Source: Purshia tridentata (Eukaryota; Streptophyta; Magnoliopsida; Rosales; Rosaceae). Taken from it: 36,557 nucleotides of DNA. The DNA lies in contig QANT01001017.1 of the NCBI GenBank assembly GCA_003254885.1, positions 1 to 36,557 on the forward strand. Reading direction: 5' to 3'. A program made the position numbers and the translations under genes. Positions 20,775 to 30,966 of this stretch are shown here, piece after piece. Within the stretch, counting starts at the first letter, position 1. Every line of letters begins with the position of its first letter. Under the pieces are notes generated by a model. It saw only the letters and a list, made by a program, of their open reading frames with translations. It did no database searches and had not been told where the DNA came from.

Positions 20775-21651
20775 AGGAGATTTGCTAGATTGAAAAGTGT
20801 ATGTTCAGGGTTTTGCTTATTTTTGTGCTTAATTTTGCAATTCATTGCATAAGATGTTCAAAGGTCAGATATTTTTTTTCTTATTTGGTAGAAGCCATCA
20901 TTGTACATTTTTTTACTTCTCTCAAGTGACAATTCCCTCATGTTAGATGTAATCAGTTATTATGCTTCTCGTAAATACCGGAGTTTGAATTTTATAATTT
21001 GGATTGGTAAATCAGTATTTTCTTTTGCTTTTCAGTGAAGTCCTATTGTTTATTAACATTTAAATTTGGATTGAATTTAAGTAGCATGTCATTTTGGTCT
21101 AAGACACTTTGTTATTAAATTTCTCTCATAATTTAGTTCATGTGCATGCTGTGATATTTCTTTTTGGAAGAGAGATGCTTCCTGGCATTTTATCCCTAGG
21201 TTATTCTGGTAAACGAATTGTTAGATATTTTAAACTGGAAAATGCTTAAAAGATGCACAATTGACACTAGTGTGAACTGTATATGTGGACCTTAAGCACG
21301 GTGTAGAATAATAATCTTTATTCACTTGCAGTATTTTGTCATTTCTCATGGCTTCAAGCTTAATAACAAATCAATTATACAAGTTAAGCTCCATGAAACA
21401 CTGGAATAAAAACTCATCAAGAGACTTTTATAGAAAAACTTCATGAATGTAAACTATAACTAGTCTTACAAAAAGACTACAGAAAAAAATGGAATGTATA
21501 ACCAAACATAATTATAAGAGGACAAACATTGCTAAAAAGAGGATCCTGTTGAGAGTTTGAAGACCCATAAGAATTTGAAGCCACCACAAAAAGATAGAGA
21601 AATAATGAAAATCAAGGCAATTTAGATTACAAGCTAAGCTTGATCTTCATC
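20775..21651. other. 3' region of FAR1-related gene A
   Basis: 20775-21200 aligns with the 3' flank of gene B and probably includes the 3'UTR. From about 21300 onward there is no clear counterpart in copy B; this part may be the 3'UTR of the minus-strand terminal exon proposed at 21652-21747. Confidence 0.5.
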
Positions 21652-21747
21652 TTATGCAACCACATTTTCCTTGTCTTGTTTGATGCTTCCTAAAACCTCT
21701 TGAAGCATTCTTTCCAGTAGTTTGCTTCTGCCTTGCAATTTAATCAC
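21652..21747 (-). CDS. possible terminal exon or fragment of an unrecognised gene
   Basis: On the minus strand an open stretch reads VIKLQGRSKLLERMLQEVLG, continues for 11 more residues and stops at 21652-21654. A possible acceptor (TTTCAAG) precedes it at 21748. The residue pattern (amphipathic, Leu/Lys/Glu-rich, plausible coiled coil) looks more protein-like than random A+T-rich sequence, and the frame continues a further ten codons upstream. I do not recognise it and no other exons were found. It lies in sequence absent from copy B, so it could be a captured gene fragment or chance. Confidence 0.2.
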   Translation of the reverse strand: MIKLQGRSKLLERMLQEVLGSIKQDKENVVA

Positions 21748-21988
21748 CTTGAAAGCTAGAGTTAGACCTCTTACTAAGTATTAGGGGAGAGGATGATGGT
21801 CTCAAGTCACATACTGTTTGTGTTTACTTGTTACACATTTTTTGCAACTCCATAATAAGGTGCAGGATTGTTGATATAAGTATATTTTTCCTGTGGATTT
21901 GTTGAAGCATTTGTTTCCTAATTCATCTCTTGTATGTTTACTACTTACTAGACGCTAGACAATACAAAACAGGTGAACTGTCTTTGTG

Positions 21989-22395
21989 CATCACTAGGGT
22001 CATATTCGATATCATCAAGGAGTATGGTCCTCTCAGTATTTCTGGAACCTGGGATGGTGTTAAGGTAATTTTATTCCCATTTAAAAGTGCTGTTGCTCCA
22101 CTAAACTCAATTTTTATCTGTGACTTTGTACATTTTTGATGTAGTCATTTAGTACGGACTGGTTAAACAAATGTGTAAACCATTTTCATGAATTTGGTTT
22201 GTGAGGACTAAAGAGCAAGAGGCACATGAAGAAATTGTTGAGGTGGATGTGGGAGAGGCAGAAGCTTTAGACTGATATGCAACCATGTAGGGCCTCAGAA
22301 GCAGTTTCTGTATACTGACTTGGTTTACAAAGGCCAAACTTTTGAAGCAGCAAGCAAAACCAGTAACTGATTCTCCACAACCCAAGTCCCCTTGA
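21989..22395 (+). pseudogene. decayed copy of the small two-exon gene at 30967-31444
   Basis: 21989-22065 matches the end of exon 1 of the intact copy (ITRVIFDI...GPLSISGTWD), with the donor AAG|GTAATTTTATTCC kept. The first part of exon 1 with the start codon is missing. The acceptor is lost: CCATTTCCAG in the intact gene reads CCATTTTCATG here. Exon 2 carries single-base insertions (CAGAAGCTTTAG for CAGAAGCTTAG, and TATACTGACTTGG for TATACGACTTGG) that break the frame. It is a pseudogene on several independent counts. Confidence 0.88.
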
Positions 22396-22400
22396 AGTCT

Positions 22401-22868
22401 ATGTAGTAGAACTAGCTGAGAAGCTTGCTCTGCGTTAGATCAAACTTGGAATTGTTTTGCTACAACCACTAATGTAAAAACAAAAAACAATGGTAATTGG
22501 TGCTAGTTGCACAAGCTGGAAAATGCCAAGCTCACTTCACAACAAGCCAAAAATAAATTCACCTTTTTTATTTTCAATTAATTACAATTACCAAACATAT
22601 AGTCCAAAAAAATTGTTAAAATTGAAAACTCCTAGAAATGCTAATTAAAGATGCTAATCCAGCTATTCAAAATGATGACAGAATATTACTATATACAATA
22701 TCTGAACAGCCTACCAGAAGAGTTTCACTGAGATGGAAAGACCTACTGAAATTCAAGATAAATAAACTGAAGACCAATACAATTGACTTCGCAATACAGG
22801 AACGGTGTAGATCCTGTTAATGAAATTTGAAAATACAATGAAAGAAAAAGAAACAAAATTTAGCTAAA
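22401..22868. other. intergenic, downstream of the hAT-derived gene
   Basis: A+T-rich sequence between the small pseudogene and the stop codon of the minus-strand SLEEPER-like gene, probably including the latter's 3'UTR. No other feature was seen. Confidence 0.45.
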
Positions 22869-24848
22869 TTAACTTTCTAGTTCACTTCGTATCCAGTCTT
22901 GTGCGCACATCAATGCTTGGATAGTAGCTGGGTTCAGTGAACTCCAATCACGATCGAGCAGTCTTCCTCCAGTGTTGAATGCTGAGTCGACTCCAACTTT
23001 TGACATAGGAATTCCCAACACATTGCGCGCCATCATAGATAGGATAGGATACCTGGGAGTATGAACTTTCCACCAATTTAATATGCCAAATTCAGCATTA
23101 CGAGGAAACAGAGGTTCCTCCAAGTACTTGTCCAAATCTGATTTTGTCCCTTCAGTCTGAGTAGTTTCGTGAAGAAACTTATCAAAACCAGTCAGCCTAT
23201 CCCTCGAGTCCCTTCCAGAATTAGCCAAGCGAGAACTACCACCTACTTGCCAAGCCAGACCTTGATCAAGGGAAGCTAAGCAGATTGAATGTTCATTATA
23301 CAATGATTTGACGCACTCAAAAACATCAGAAATCCGGCCTGGAGCGCCACTACCAAAAATTTGTGCATAATAATACTCTATCAGTTTCATCTTGAATCGA
23401 GGATCTACCATCGCCGCAACTGCCAAACCCAAGCTACATTTCTGCCAATATTCTTCAAATTTGCTTCTCATCTTAAAAGCCAAAGAACTAATATAATCAT
23501 CTGGATTCTTGCACCACTCATTCAGCTGCAAGTATACATCACAGAGCTCAGGAAAATATAAATTTGAGGTAGGATACTTGACTCTTGTGAAAACATTAGT
23601 GACCTCAACAAAAAGCTTTAAGTAGCTATTAACAACATTCAATCTATCCCATTCAATATCAGATGGGCACATTGTGTAGGCAGGGTCATCTTCTTGCAAA
23701 AGAGCAAATGCCTCCCTGTACTCCAAAGCAATTTCAAGCATAACATATGTTGAGTTCCAGTGCATTGGATTATCTAGGCATAAGCACTTCTGACTCTGAC
23801 CCCCAACTTGGTGAGCAAGCTCATCGAATTTTGCTTGTACTACTTGAGAACTTCTGATGTACCGAATACTTCCTCGAATCTTACCACTTATCTCACATAG
23901 TGCTTCGAGACCATCCTGAAACATCATATTGAGAACATTTGCCGCACAGCGTACATCAAATAACTGACCATTACAATAAAGAAACTTGTTTTGGGACAGC
24001 CTCTCTCGGATTCTAATGACTATGTTGTCATTGGTGGAATAACTATCAAATGTCATGGAAAATAATTTACGGTCAATATCCCAATCCATTAAAGATGTCA
24101 TGATAATTTCTGAATGCATGTCTTCTGTTTGAGAAGAATCAACAATAATAAAATTTAGAATCTTCTTATTTAAATTCCAAGATTCATCAATACAGTGTGC
24201 TGTCAAACACAAGTATTCAGCACCATCCAAAGAAGACCACATATCAGCACTAAGGCTAATTTTACCAGGCAACTTATCCAACACTTCGGTCACCTTTTGC
24301 TTCTCTTTTGCATAAATCTCCATACAGTCAGCCTCAACTCTTTCAGATGTCACAAGCTCAAACAATGGCTGTAGATTTTGAACAAACACTCTAAATCCAA
24401 CATGATCAACCATATCCAAGGGATAGCCATGTAAAATAATCATTCGGGCAAGATCAAATCTACTCCGCCTTTGATCAAAGTTACTAGTTCCATAGTTAAT
24501 TATGTCATCTTTTGCCTGCTCTTGCTCAAACCTAATATTCACAAGGTTAATAACTTCATCCTTCTTCTGCTCTTGATCTAAACTGAAATTTGCAAGAGTA
24601 ACAGTTCGCTCCTTTTTCTTTTCTCTGGCTGCAAAGAGTTGAGGTATGCCAAGATTAGCTCTTCTCTGACACCTAATTAAATGATTCCTCAAATGTGATG
24701 TCCCACTGGTACTTGATCCGCTGAGTTTCTTTTTACAATGTCTACAAACAGCAATACAGGTGTCACCTTTTTTAATCCTATCAAAGTCATTCCACACAAC
24801 AGATTTTAATCTAGTCGATTTGACAATTACAGCATCTGACATATCCAT
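22869..24848 (-). CDS. hAT-derived BED zinc finger protein (DAYSLEEPER/RICESLEEPER-like)
   Basis: Single-exon 659-residue protein. BED finger at about 15-62 (W19, C35-x2-C38, H52-x3-H56). A Gln/Glu/Asp-rich linker with a doubled motif (LDQEQKKDEVIN and FEQEQAKDDIIN) spans 89-118. The hAT core includes SLSADMWSS (D202), SMTFDSYSTND (D268), RCAANVLNMM (300-309) and MHWNSTY. The C-terminal hAT dimerisation region is about 575-655, with a WWKVHTPRYPILSMMARN-type block. Where transposases have SE(S/R)xFS, this protein has VDSAFN (D621), and the usual RCxAH has Asn for His, suggesting catalytic loss. No terminal inverted repeats were found nearby. SLEEPER genes are domesticated hAT transposases needed for normal growth in Arabidopsis (family knowledge). 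An acceptor at 24876-24877 (minus) suggests a 5'UTR intron. It lies between the two FAR1-related copies. Confidence 0.9.
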   Translation of the reverse strand: MDMSDAVIVKSTRLKSVVWNDFDRIKKGDTCIAVCRHCKKKLSGSSTSGTSHLRNHLIRCQRRANLGIPQLFAAREKKKERTVTLANFSLDQEQKKDEVINLVNIRFEQEQAKDDIINYGTSNFDQRRSRFDLARMIILHGYPLDMVDHVGFRVFVQNLQPLFELVTSERVEADCMEIYAKEKQKVTEVLDKLPGKISLSADMWSSLDGAEYLCLTAHCIDESWNLNKKILNFIIVDSSQTEDMHSEIIMTSLMDWDIDRKLFSMTFDSYSTNDNIVIRIRERLSQNKFLYCNGQLFDVRCAANVLNMMFQDGLEALCEISGKIRGSIRYIRSSQVVQAKFDELAHQVGGQSQKCLCLDNPMHWNSTYVMLEIALEYREAFALLQEDDPAYTMCPSDIEWDRLNVVNSYLKLFVEVTNVFTRVKYPTSNLYFPELCDVYLQLNEWCKNPDDYISSLAFKMRSKFEEYWQKCSLGLAVAAMVDPRFKMKLIEYYYAQIFGSGAPGRISDVFECVKSLYNEHSICLASLDQGLAWQVGGSSRLANSGRDSRDRLTGFDKFLHETTQTEGTKSDLDKYLEEPLFPRNAEFGILNWWKVHTPRYPILSMMARNVLGIPMSKVGVDSAFNTGGRLLDRDWSSLNPATIQALMCAQDWIRSELES

Positions 24849-27585
24849 TGCATTGACCTATTACTTCACAAATATCTGCGCATCAAAAACATATAAATAT
24901 GTACAATTAGTAGTATGATAAAATTATAAAAGAGGATGCACCTGAGCACCAAAACAAACTTTTTAGTGCAATAACACGCAGAAATGCAACAAAAATGAGT
25001 TCCACAAATGGTAAAGAACCCAATTCAGGTAGTTAAATAGAACTTGAGAAAAAAAAAGGTAGAAGAAGAGTAACCTCACAGCATATGGCTACCAACCTTT
25101 CTTAATTTATCATTAGCCCTCAATTAAATTGAAAAAGAGCAGTGACACATGTTCGTCTTTGCATTTTTACACAACATAAAGTTTTTTACACAACATAAAG
25201 TGAAACAATCTCAATAATTTATATTAGGCTCATAGATATGACTAACTACCTGTAGCAAAAAGTTTCTACAATAACCCAGAATTAAATAATACAAAGTAGT
25301 GGTAGACGTTTGTCTCTGCACTCCTACAAACACTAAGTTCAAAATCTGAACCAAAATCTTTGCTTGCCATTTTAAATGAATTAACCTTTTGAACATAACA
25401 CTATACTTTCCTAAGTTGTTCTTACCTTGAGTTCTTTTTTATTTCCAAGGATTTCCATTAAGTTTACTTTTTTTTTTTATGGTCCTTTAAGTTTGGCATC
25501 AAGGATTATGAGATTTGTTATGAAGGGGCAATGGTTGGAGTGGGATTAAGGGAGGTTGAAACTTGAAAGTAAGGCCGGGACAGTAACAATGTCTATTAGT
25601 TGCCTGCAAGTCCAAGGATTCCTCTTTCAATAAAGCTGAAAGACAAAGATTGCAAGGCAGAAGAATCACATAGCAAAGAAGGCACCTGGATCTAAGTTCG
25701 ATAATCATGGCTAGCCTAGGATCAAATTTATAAAAGGTTCCTGGACCTAAGTTCCTTGATCATGGCTAGGATCAATTTTATCTGGGTTTCAATTCGCTTC
25801 ACACACTAAAATACTATAGTTGGCTTGTTTGCTTAAGTTTTATGTTTTTACATTTAAGTACATAGCACTTTTTGAAACTCCATGCCTATACAGCACATAC
25901 AAATTGTTCAACCAGTCTACTAATATCCTTATCCTACAACTTTGATGCTACAATATAAAATCTAATCCTAGATTTGAAAACCAAAGATCCAAAGCCTACA
26001 CTCATGCAGACCACTAAAAAATATATATTTTCCAAACTTCATGGATTCGTATATTTATTCCAGCTACCCAGGTTCCAGCAAGATCTGTTCCATCAAACCC
26101 TATTAATTATTTTTGGGCAGATGACTAATTTCTTGCACTTCTTTCAGCAGAAAATGGATTCAATAGTAAGGGTTAGTTCCCAAATGTTACAGTTCACCAC
26201 CACATGTGTTGAAGATAGAAACGTGCATATAGTCATATATATGTAAACACACCACTGATAATTGGGCAGGCGAATAGGAGTTGACAGTTAAAAAATGCAT
26301 ACTTTAAAGCCAACTTATGCGTATATAGAAAGGTGTTATGCCTGCCTACTACAAGACATTCATTTTACATGTACTGCAATATACAAAGCAACCATGAATT
26401 AGAAAATTTACTATGCCAAGCCCAACAAAACTACGGCAAAAAATGGCCCTCAGGAAAGTTTCATATATGGGTTTGCCTTAAATTGATAAGAGGTGCATTA
26501 AGATGACCAAGGAAAATTAATTCTTTAATTGTTTGCTGTTTGGGAGAACCAAAAGAGAAAAAACAAAGCATCTTTATCGTCTTCGATGCTTCAGGAAGAG
26601 AGCATTATAGAAATAAGAATATAAAAAAACGTATTTAGGTTCTAGAAATTTGACCGGAAAATTGGACCCGGGTCCATGTCCTAGATAAAGATGGTGGGTC
26701 GGGCTTTCAGAAGGGGAGAATTAGGCTGGGAAAGACGAGCTCCTGGATCTCGCCTGATCAATACCGGATAAGAGCGGCCAGGACCCGCCTGACCCAACCA
26801 ACTCGAACTGGGTCGCCACCAATCGGGTAAAAAGGGCCCACTTCACAACCCTATTACGGTTCTCGGATTGAAATCGGAACATATAAATATAAACATAATT
26901 ACCACAAAAAACATAGATGTAATAAAGCCCCAAATAACATTCGGAGCCGGAGCCGGAGCCAGACAATAATTTTAGGGTTCAAGCTCAAAAAATAAAATAT
27001 GAAACTAAATTCACGAAATTTTAAAAGAATAACAAACGAGAAAATAATCAGAAAAGGGTTTGAAGCCATACAGTGGACGGTGAAGCTTAACCAAAGCCGA
27101 GTTTGCAAGTTGCGGTTACGTTGTGAGAGTGAGAAAGAGAGAGTGGCAGTGTAAAGTAAATAAGGACGCGGGAGCAATTTTGGTAGGAAGAGGCAGAACG
27201 GAGGGAAGGTGTGTAACGAAGCAAGAACATTAAATTACTACTCTACCCTTTCTTTTTTTTAGAATTTTATATTTGTTTAAATAAAAATAAGAAGTCGAAT
27301 CCTTTTCCTCGTGCTTAAAATAGAACACGAGATTCTGTTCGGCGGGAAGCATTCCCTGCCGCCATAATTCTCTATGGAAGTCGCCCCTACATGGTACGGC
27401 GTTCCGCACTAACACTTAATAAGCTAAAATTCTATTATTAATACCCAAATGAAATTATTATGTATCATTAACAGTATTATTATTATTAATTTTATCATTA
27501 ACATTGATTTATTTGTAATTTTTTTATTTAAAAAACACAGATAATTTAAATAAAAAAGAAAAAGACGGGTAATTTTTCAGGTGAA
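24849..27585. other. upstream region of the SLEEPER-like gene and of FAR1-related gene B
   Basis: No protein gene is supported. The minus strand near 27060-27160 reads as a CT-rich leader (complement of GAGAGTGAGAAAGAGAGAGT), a possible first noncoding exon of the SLEEPER-like gene, with acceptor at 24876. 26640-26830 is an unusually G+C-rich patch with GGGTCGGGC-like motifs that may be an old element. A roughly 45-bp imperfect duplication lies at 25684-25782. Confidence 0.4.
25684..25782. repeat. imperfect direct repeat of about 45 bp
   Basis: ACCTGGATCTAAGTTCGATA followed by ATCATGGCTAG and GGATCAAATTTAT at 25684-25731 recurs as CCTGGACCTAAGTTCCTTGA, TCATGGCTAGGATC and AATTTTAT at 25740-25782. 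No function is apparent. Confidence 0.7.
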
Positions 27586-27785
27586 CTATAGATTATTAGT
27601 CTTGGCACGCCGGCAGCACTCCTCAGTCCTCACTCTATTATATTATCTTAGCCGTCGTGGCCAGTGCTCACTCAGTCTCCTCCCACAACCCATATTCTTG
27701 TTGCCGCCCGCTGCCCACAGCCTTCCATTGAAACTCGACGAAGCAGCAAGTCTCCTCCTTTTTTGTTTCTCGGCGAACCATCCAG

Positions 27786-28030
27786 GTAGCTCCTCTCTCG
27801 TCTCTTGGTCTTGGCTGGATATGATTATTGTATGAAATTCTTGGTGTTAAAGTTGATGGGTACCTTGTTTATGAAATGTGATGTTATTTTCTTATGGATA
27901 TTGATTGATAATTTGGCTTTTACTAATCTGAACATATGATTGCTCTTGAACATAAAAACCGTAGCTGTTACGTTTTGGGTTTTACTGTTTTGTCAATACA
28001 AGTACTAAAAAACTTGTTGTTTATGATTAG
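27786..28030 (+). other. 5'UTR intron of FAR1-related gene B
   Basis: Donor CCAG|GTAGCTCCTC and acceptor TTATGATTAG are the same as in gene A, and the start codon follows 16 bases after the acceptor. The preceding exon (about 27590-27785) is C/T-rich and G+C-richer than its surroundings, as expected of a transcribed leader. Confidence 0.75.
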
Positions 28031-28046
28031 GCTGCTGATTTAGAAA

Positions 28047-29984
28047 ATGGATTGTGGAAGTGATGAACTAAAAGTGGGAATGGAGGTATGTAATGAAAAT
28101 GAAGCTTACAATCTGTGCAATACCTATGCCTTGAAGAAAGGCTTTAGTATTCGTAAAGGAAATATTCGAAGAGATGTGAAAAATAATATCCGGCAACGAG
28201 ACTTCTTGTGTTCAAAAGAAGGGTTCCAATCGGATGAAGATTTAGGTGAAGTGAGAAAAGTGAGAAGATTAGAGACAAGAACAGGTTGTAAGGCTGTAAT
28301 TCGATTCACTGTGGATAAAGGTATATGGAAAATCACTAACATCAATCCACATCATAATCACGAGTTTGCTAGGCTTGAAGAAAGGCAATTCCTAAAATCT
28401 GGTAGAAAATTACCAAATACTCATGCAGCTGACATCAATTCTATGGTTGATGGGAATATAAGACTGGAAAAAGAAATTGGCAGTGTTGAGAACGCTGGGT
28501 TCACTATGAAAGACTTTAGAAGTAATTATTTGCAGAGGATGGAGGAAGAAATTATAGATGGAGCAGATGGACAAAGTTTGATGAACTATTTTAGGCATAA
28601 GCAAGTTGAGGATCCAAATTTTTTTTACAGTGTTCAAGTGGATCAATTTAATCGAATGACAAATTTCTTTTGGAGAGATAGTAGATCAAAGTTTGATTAT
28701 GATTGCTTTGGAGATGTTGTATACTTTGACACCACATTTCGAACCAAGAAATACAATCTAATTTGTGCTCCATTTGTGGGAGTTAATCATCATTGGAAGA
28801 ATGTTTTATTTGGTTGTGCTTTTTTATTGGATGAGACCACCGATTCATATATTTGGTTGTTTGAAACATTTTTGGAGTCAATGGGAAATAAACAACCGAA
28901 AGCCATTTTCACAGATGAGGATGATGCAATGGCAAATGCAATAGAGATTATGCTTCCAGAGACACGCCATCAACTATGCACATGGTACATCTCTAAGAAT
29001 GCTACACAATATCTTGCTAGTCATTCTGCAAATGTTGAGTTTAAGGAGCACTTTAACAAATGCCTTCAAGATTGTCTTACTGAAGCAGAATTTGAAGCCG
29101 TGTGGGCTGACATGATTAAAAAGTTCAAACTTGAGAGTAATTCATGGTTGATAAAGTTATATTCACTTCGAGAGAAATGGTGTCCTGCTTTTAGCTTAGA
29201 TACTTTCACAGCCAACATTAGATCTGCCGAGAGGGGTGAGAGCATAAACAATACTTTCCATCAAATTTCTACAAAAACAACTGATCTCATTGGTCTTGTA
29301 CATCATTACGAGAAAAAGGCAAAAGTGATGCGATCAACAGAGTTGGAAGAGGATTTTCGGTGTAAAAATGGTATGCCTCATCTTAGAGTACATAGTGGTA
29401 TCTTTAAGCATGCAGCTACTGAGTACACTACTAAAATGTTTTCATTCTTTGAAAATGAGCTTATGAGTATCTTTGGGGTGAGGATGATAGAAGTTGCCAA
29501 TGATGGCAACCAATATATTTATGAAGCAGTTGAAGAAGGTCATCAAAGAGGCTACATAATTCAATATAACTCCACTATTTCTATAATTTCTTGTTCTTGT
29601 AAGTTATTTGAATCCATGGGATTGTTGTGTCGTCATGCCCTAAAAGTATTGGATTTAAAAAACTTCACTAGCATACCCACCCAATACATAGTGAAGAGAT
29701 GGACTAAAGGAGCAAAGAAAGGGATTAGAGTGAGTAGCGATCTATGTGCGTTGCCATATAAAATGGAGAAGTCTGCTCAATCATTGCGTCTAAGTGAGTT
29801 GATGCATGAAGGAAATAATGTTTTCAATATAGGCTCATTGTGTGATTCAGGAACAAGGATTGTCAAACAAAAGTTAGTGGAGGCTATGAAGTTACTTGAA
29901 AGTGATGAGGAAACTACATCCATGTTGGGAAATATGAACAAAGTAGCTGGCCAATTTGTTCGTGATGTGCTTCATGATAACTGA
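28047..29984 (+). CDS. FAR1-related sequence protein B (MULE-derived)
   Basis: 645-residue intact paralogue of the protein at 18741-20774, about four-fifths identical by eye. FAR1 domain candidate zinc ligands are C55, C81, H103 and H105 (HHNHEF). The MULE-type core keeps FDTTFRT (D228) and FTDEDDAM (D290). The SWIM finger is C516-x-C518-x9-C528-x-H530. It lacks the 17-residue N-terminal insert and the short C-terminal tail of copy A. The start at 28047 (MDCGSDELK) is the first ATG after the 5'UTR intron acceptor. Both copies keep long open frames with every key motif, so both are likely expressed and constrained. Role: probable transcription factor of the FRS family; the target process is unknown. 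Confidence 0.92.
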   Translation: MDCGSDELKVGMEVCNENEAYNLCNTYALKKGFSIRKGNIRRDVKNNIRQRDFLCSKEGFQSDEDLGEVRKVRRLETRTGCKAVIRFTVDKGIWKITNINPHHNHEFARLEERQFLKSGRKLPNTHAADINSMVDGNIRLEKEIGSVENAGFTMKDFRSNYLQRMEEEIIDGADGQSLMNYFRHKQVEDPNFFYSVQVDQFNRMTNFFWRDSRSKFDYDCFGDVVYFDTTFRTKKYNLICAPFVGVNHHWKNVLFGCAFLLDETTDSYIWLFETFLESMGNKQPKAIFTDEDDAMANAIEIMLPETRHQLCTWYISKNATQYLASHSANVEFKEHFNKCLQDCLTEAEFEAVWADMIKKFKLESNSWLIKLYSLREKWCPAFSLDTFTANIRSAERGESINNTFHQISTKTTDLIGLVHHYEKKAKVMRSTELEEDFRCKNGMPHLRVHSGIFKHAATEYTTKMFSFFENELMSIFGVRMIEVANDGNQYIYEAVEEGHQRGYIIQYNSTISIISCSCKLFESMGLLCRHALKVLDLKNFTSIPTQYIVKRWTKGAKKGIRVSSDLCALPYKMEKSAQSLRLSELMHEGNNVFNIGSLCDSGTRIVKQKLVEAMKLLESDEETTSMLGNMNKVAGQFVRDVLHDN

Positions 29985-30966
29985 ACATGTTGGATCCCCT
30001 GTTGTGAGGGCTAAAGACATATCAAATGCTAGATGTAAAGTGATTTGGAGGAAAAAAAAAAAAAAAAAGAGAGCATGTGTTCTGGGCTTAGCTTATTTTT
30101 GTGCTTAAAATTTCATTTGGTTGTGTAAGATGTTCAAACCTTTGATTTTTTTTCTTTCTTTTTTGGCAGAAGCCATCGTGACTGTTCCCTCATGTTATAT
30201 ATATATTCAGTTGTTATGCTTCTTGTAAATATTGGAGTTTGAATTTTATAAATTTGGCTAGTTAAATCAGTTTGTGCTTTGTGTTGTGTAAGATGTTCAA
30301 ACCTTTGATTTTTTTTCTTTCTTTTTTGGCAGAAGCCATCGTGACTGTTCCCTCATGTTATATATATATTCAGTTGTTATGCTTCTTGTAAATATTGGAG
30401 TTTGAATTTTATAAATTTGGCTAGGTAAATCAGTTTGTGCTTTGTATTGGAGTGAATCCCTGTAGTTTATTAACATTAATTCATTTGGGTTGAATTTAAG
30501 TAGCATGTCATTTTGGTTTAGAAAAGAGTTGCTTTCTTGGCATTTTATTCTTGGATTATGTGGTTAACTGAACATGACTGAACTTATGGACAATTTGATC
30601 TGTTCCTTGTGAAAAAGAAAAAGAAGTTGATATGCATTCTAATTTAAAATCTATGCTATGCACATATACACACTAGTGTGATGACATCAGTGAAAATGAT
30701 TGTTAAGTGTTTTAAACAATATTATGTAAACTTGATTTAAAAAAGGTCAGAGCAGAGCAAAAGAAAAACAGATTCTGCTGAAATTTGGAAGAATTTTCTT
30801 TAACCGAAAAAAAAAAAAAAGAATTTAGTTTGGTTTAGCCCACCCAATAGTTGTTATCGCCCCTGACAATGCTTCTATATTTATTTTGTTCCCTCCTTGG
30901 CTTTTCAGGTGATGAGTGTCTTTATAGCAAATTGAGATTGTGTTTGGGCAAACAGAAGGTGGCAAC
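29985..30966. other. 3' flank of gene B and upstream region of the small gene
   Basis: 29985-30640 corresponds to the 3' flank of copy A and includes a private 163-bp tandem repeat. 30840-30966 probably contains the 5'UTR of the small gene, with an acceptor-like CTTTTCAG at 30902-30909. No other gene is visible. Confidence 0.5.
30121..30446. repeat. 163-bp tandem duplication downstream of FAR1-related gene B
   Basis: The block starting TTGTGTAAGATGTTCAAACC at 30121 recurs at 30284 with an offset of 163 bp and is almost identical (for example CTAGTTAAATCAG against CTAGGTAAATCAG). Copy A has the sequence once, so the duplication arose after the segmental duplication. Confidence 0.9.

Larger units (their letters stand above)
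18140..22400 (+). repeat. segmental duplication, upstream copy (A)
   Basis: Homologous in order and orientation to 27780-31450: 5'UTR intron, FAR1-related CDS, 3' flank (shared TTATTTTTGTGCTTAA and AAGATGTTCAAA blocks) and the small two-exon gene. Copy A contains unmatched sequence around 21300-21960 and a decayed small gene. Homology fades upstream of about 18140, so the PPR gene is not part of the duplicated unit. Confidence 0.88.

Noticed and set aside
26640..26830. G+C-rich patch resembling a transposon end (GGGTCGGGC-like motifs)
   Set aside because: No paired inverted end or target duplication could be found, so it is not called as an element.
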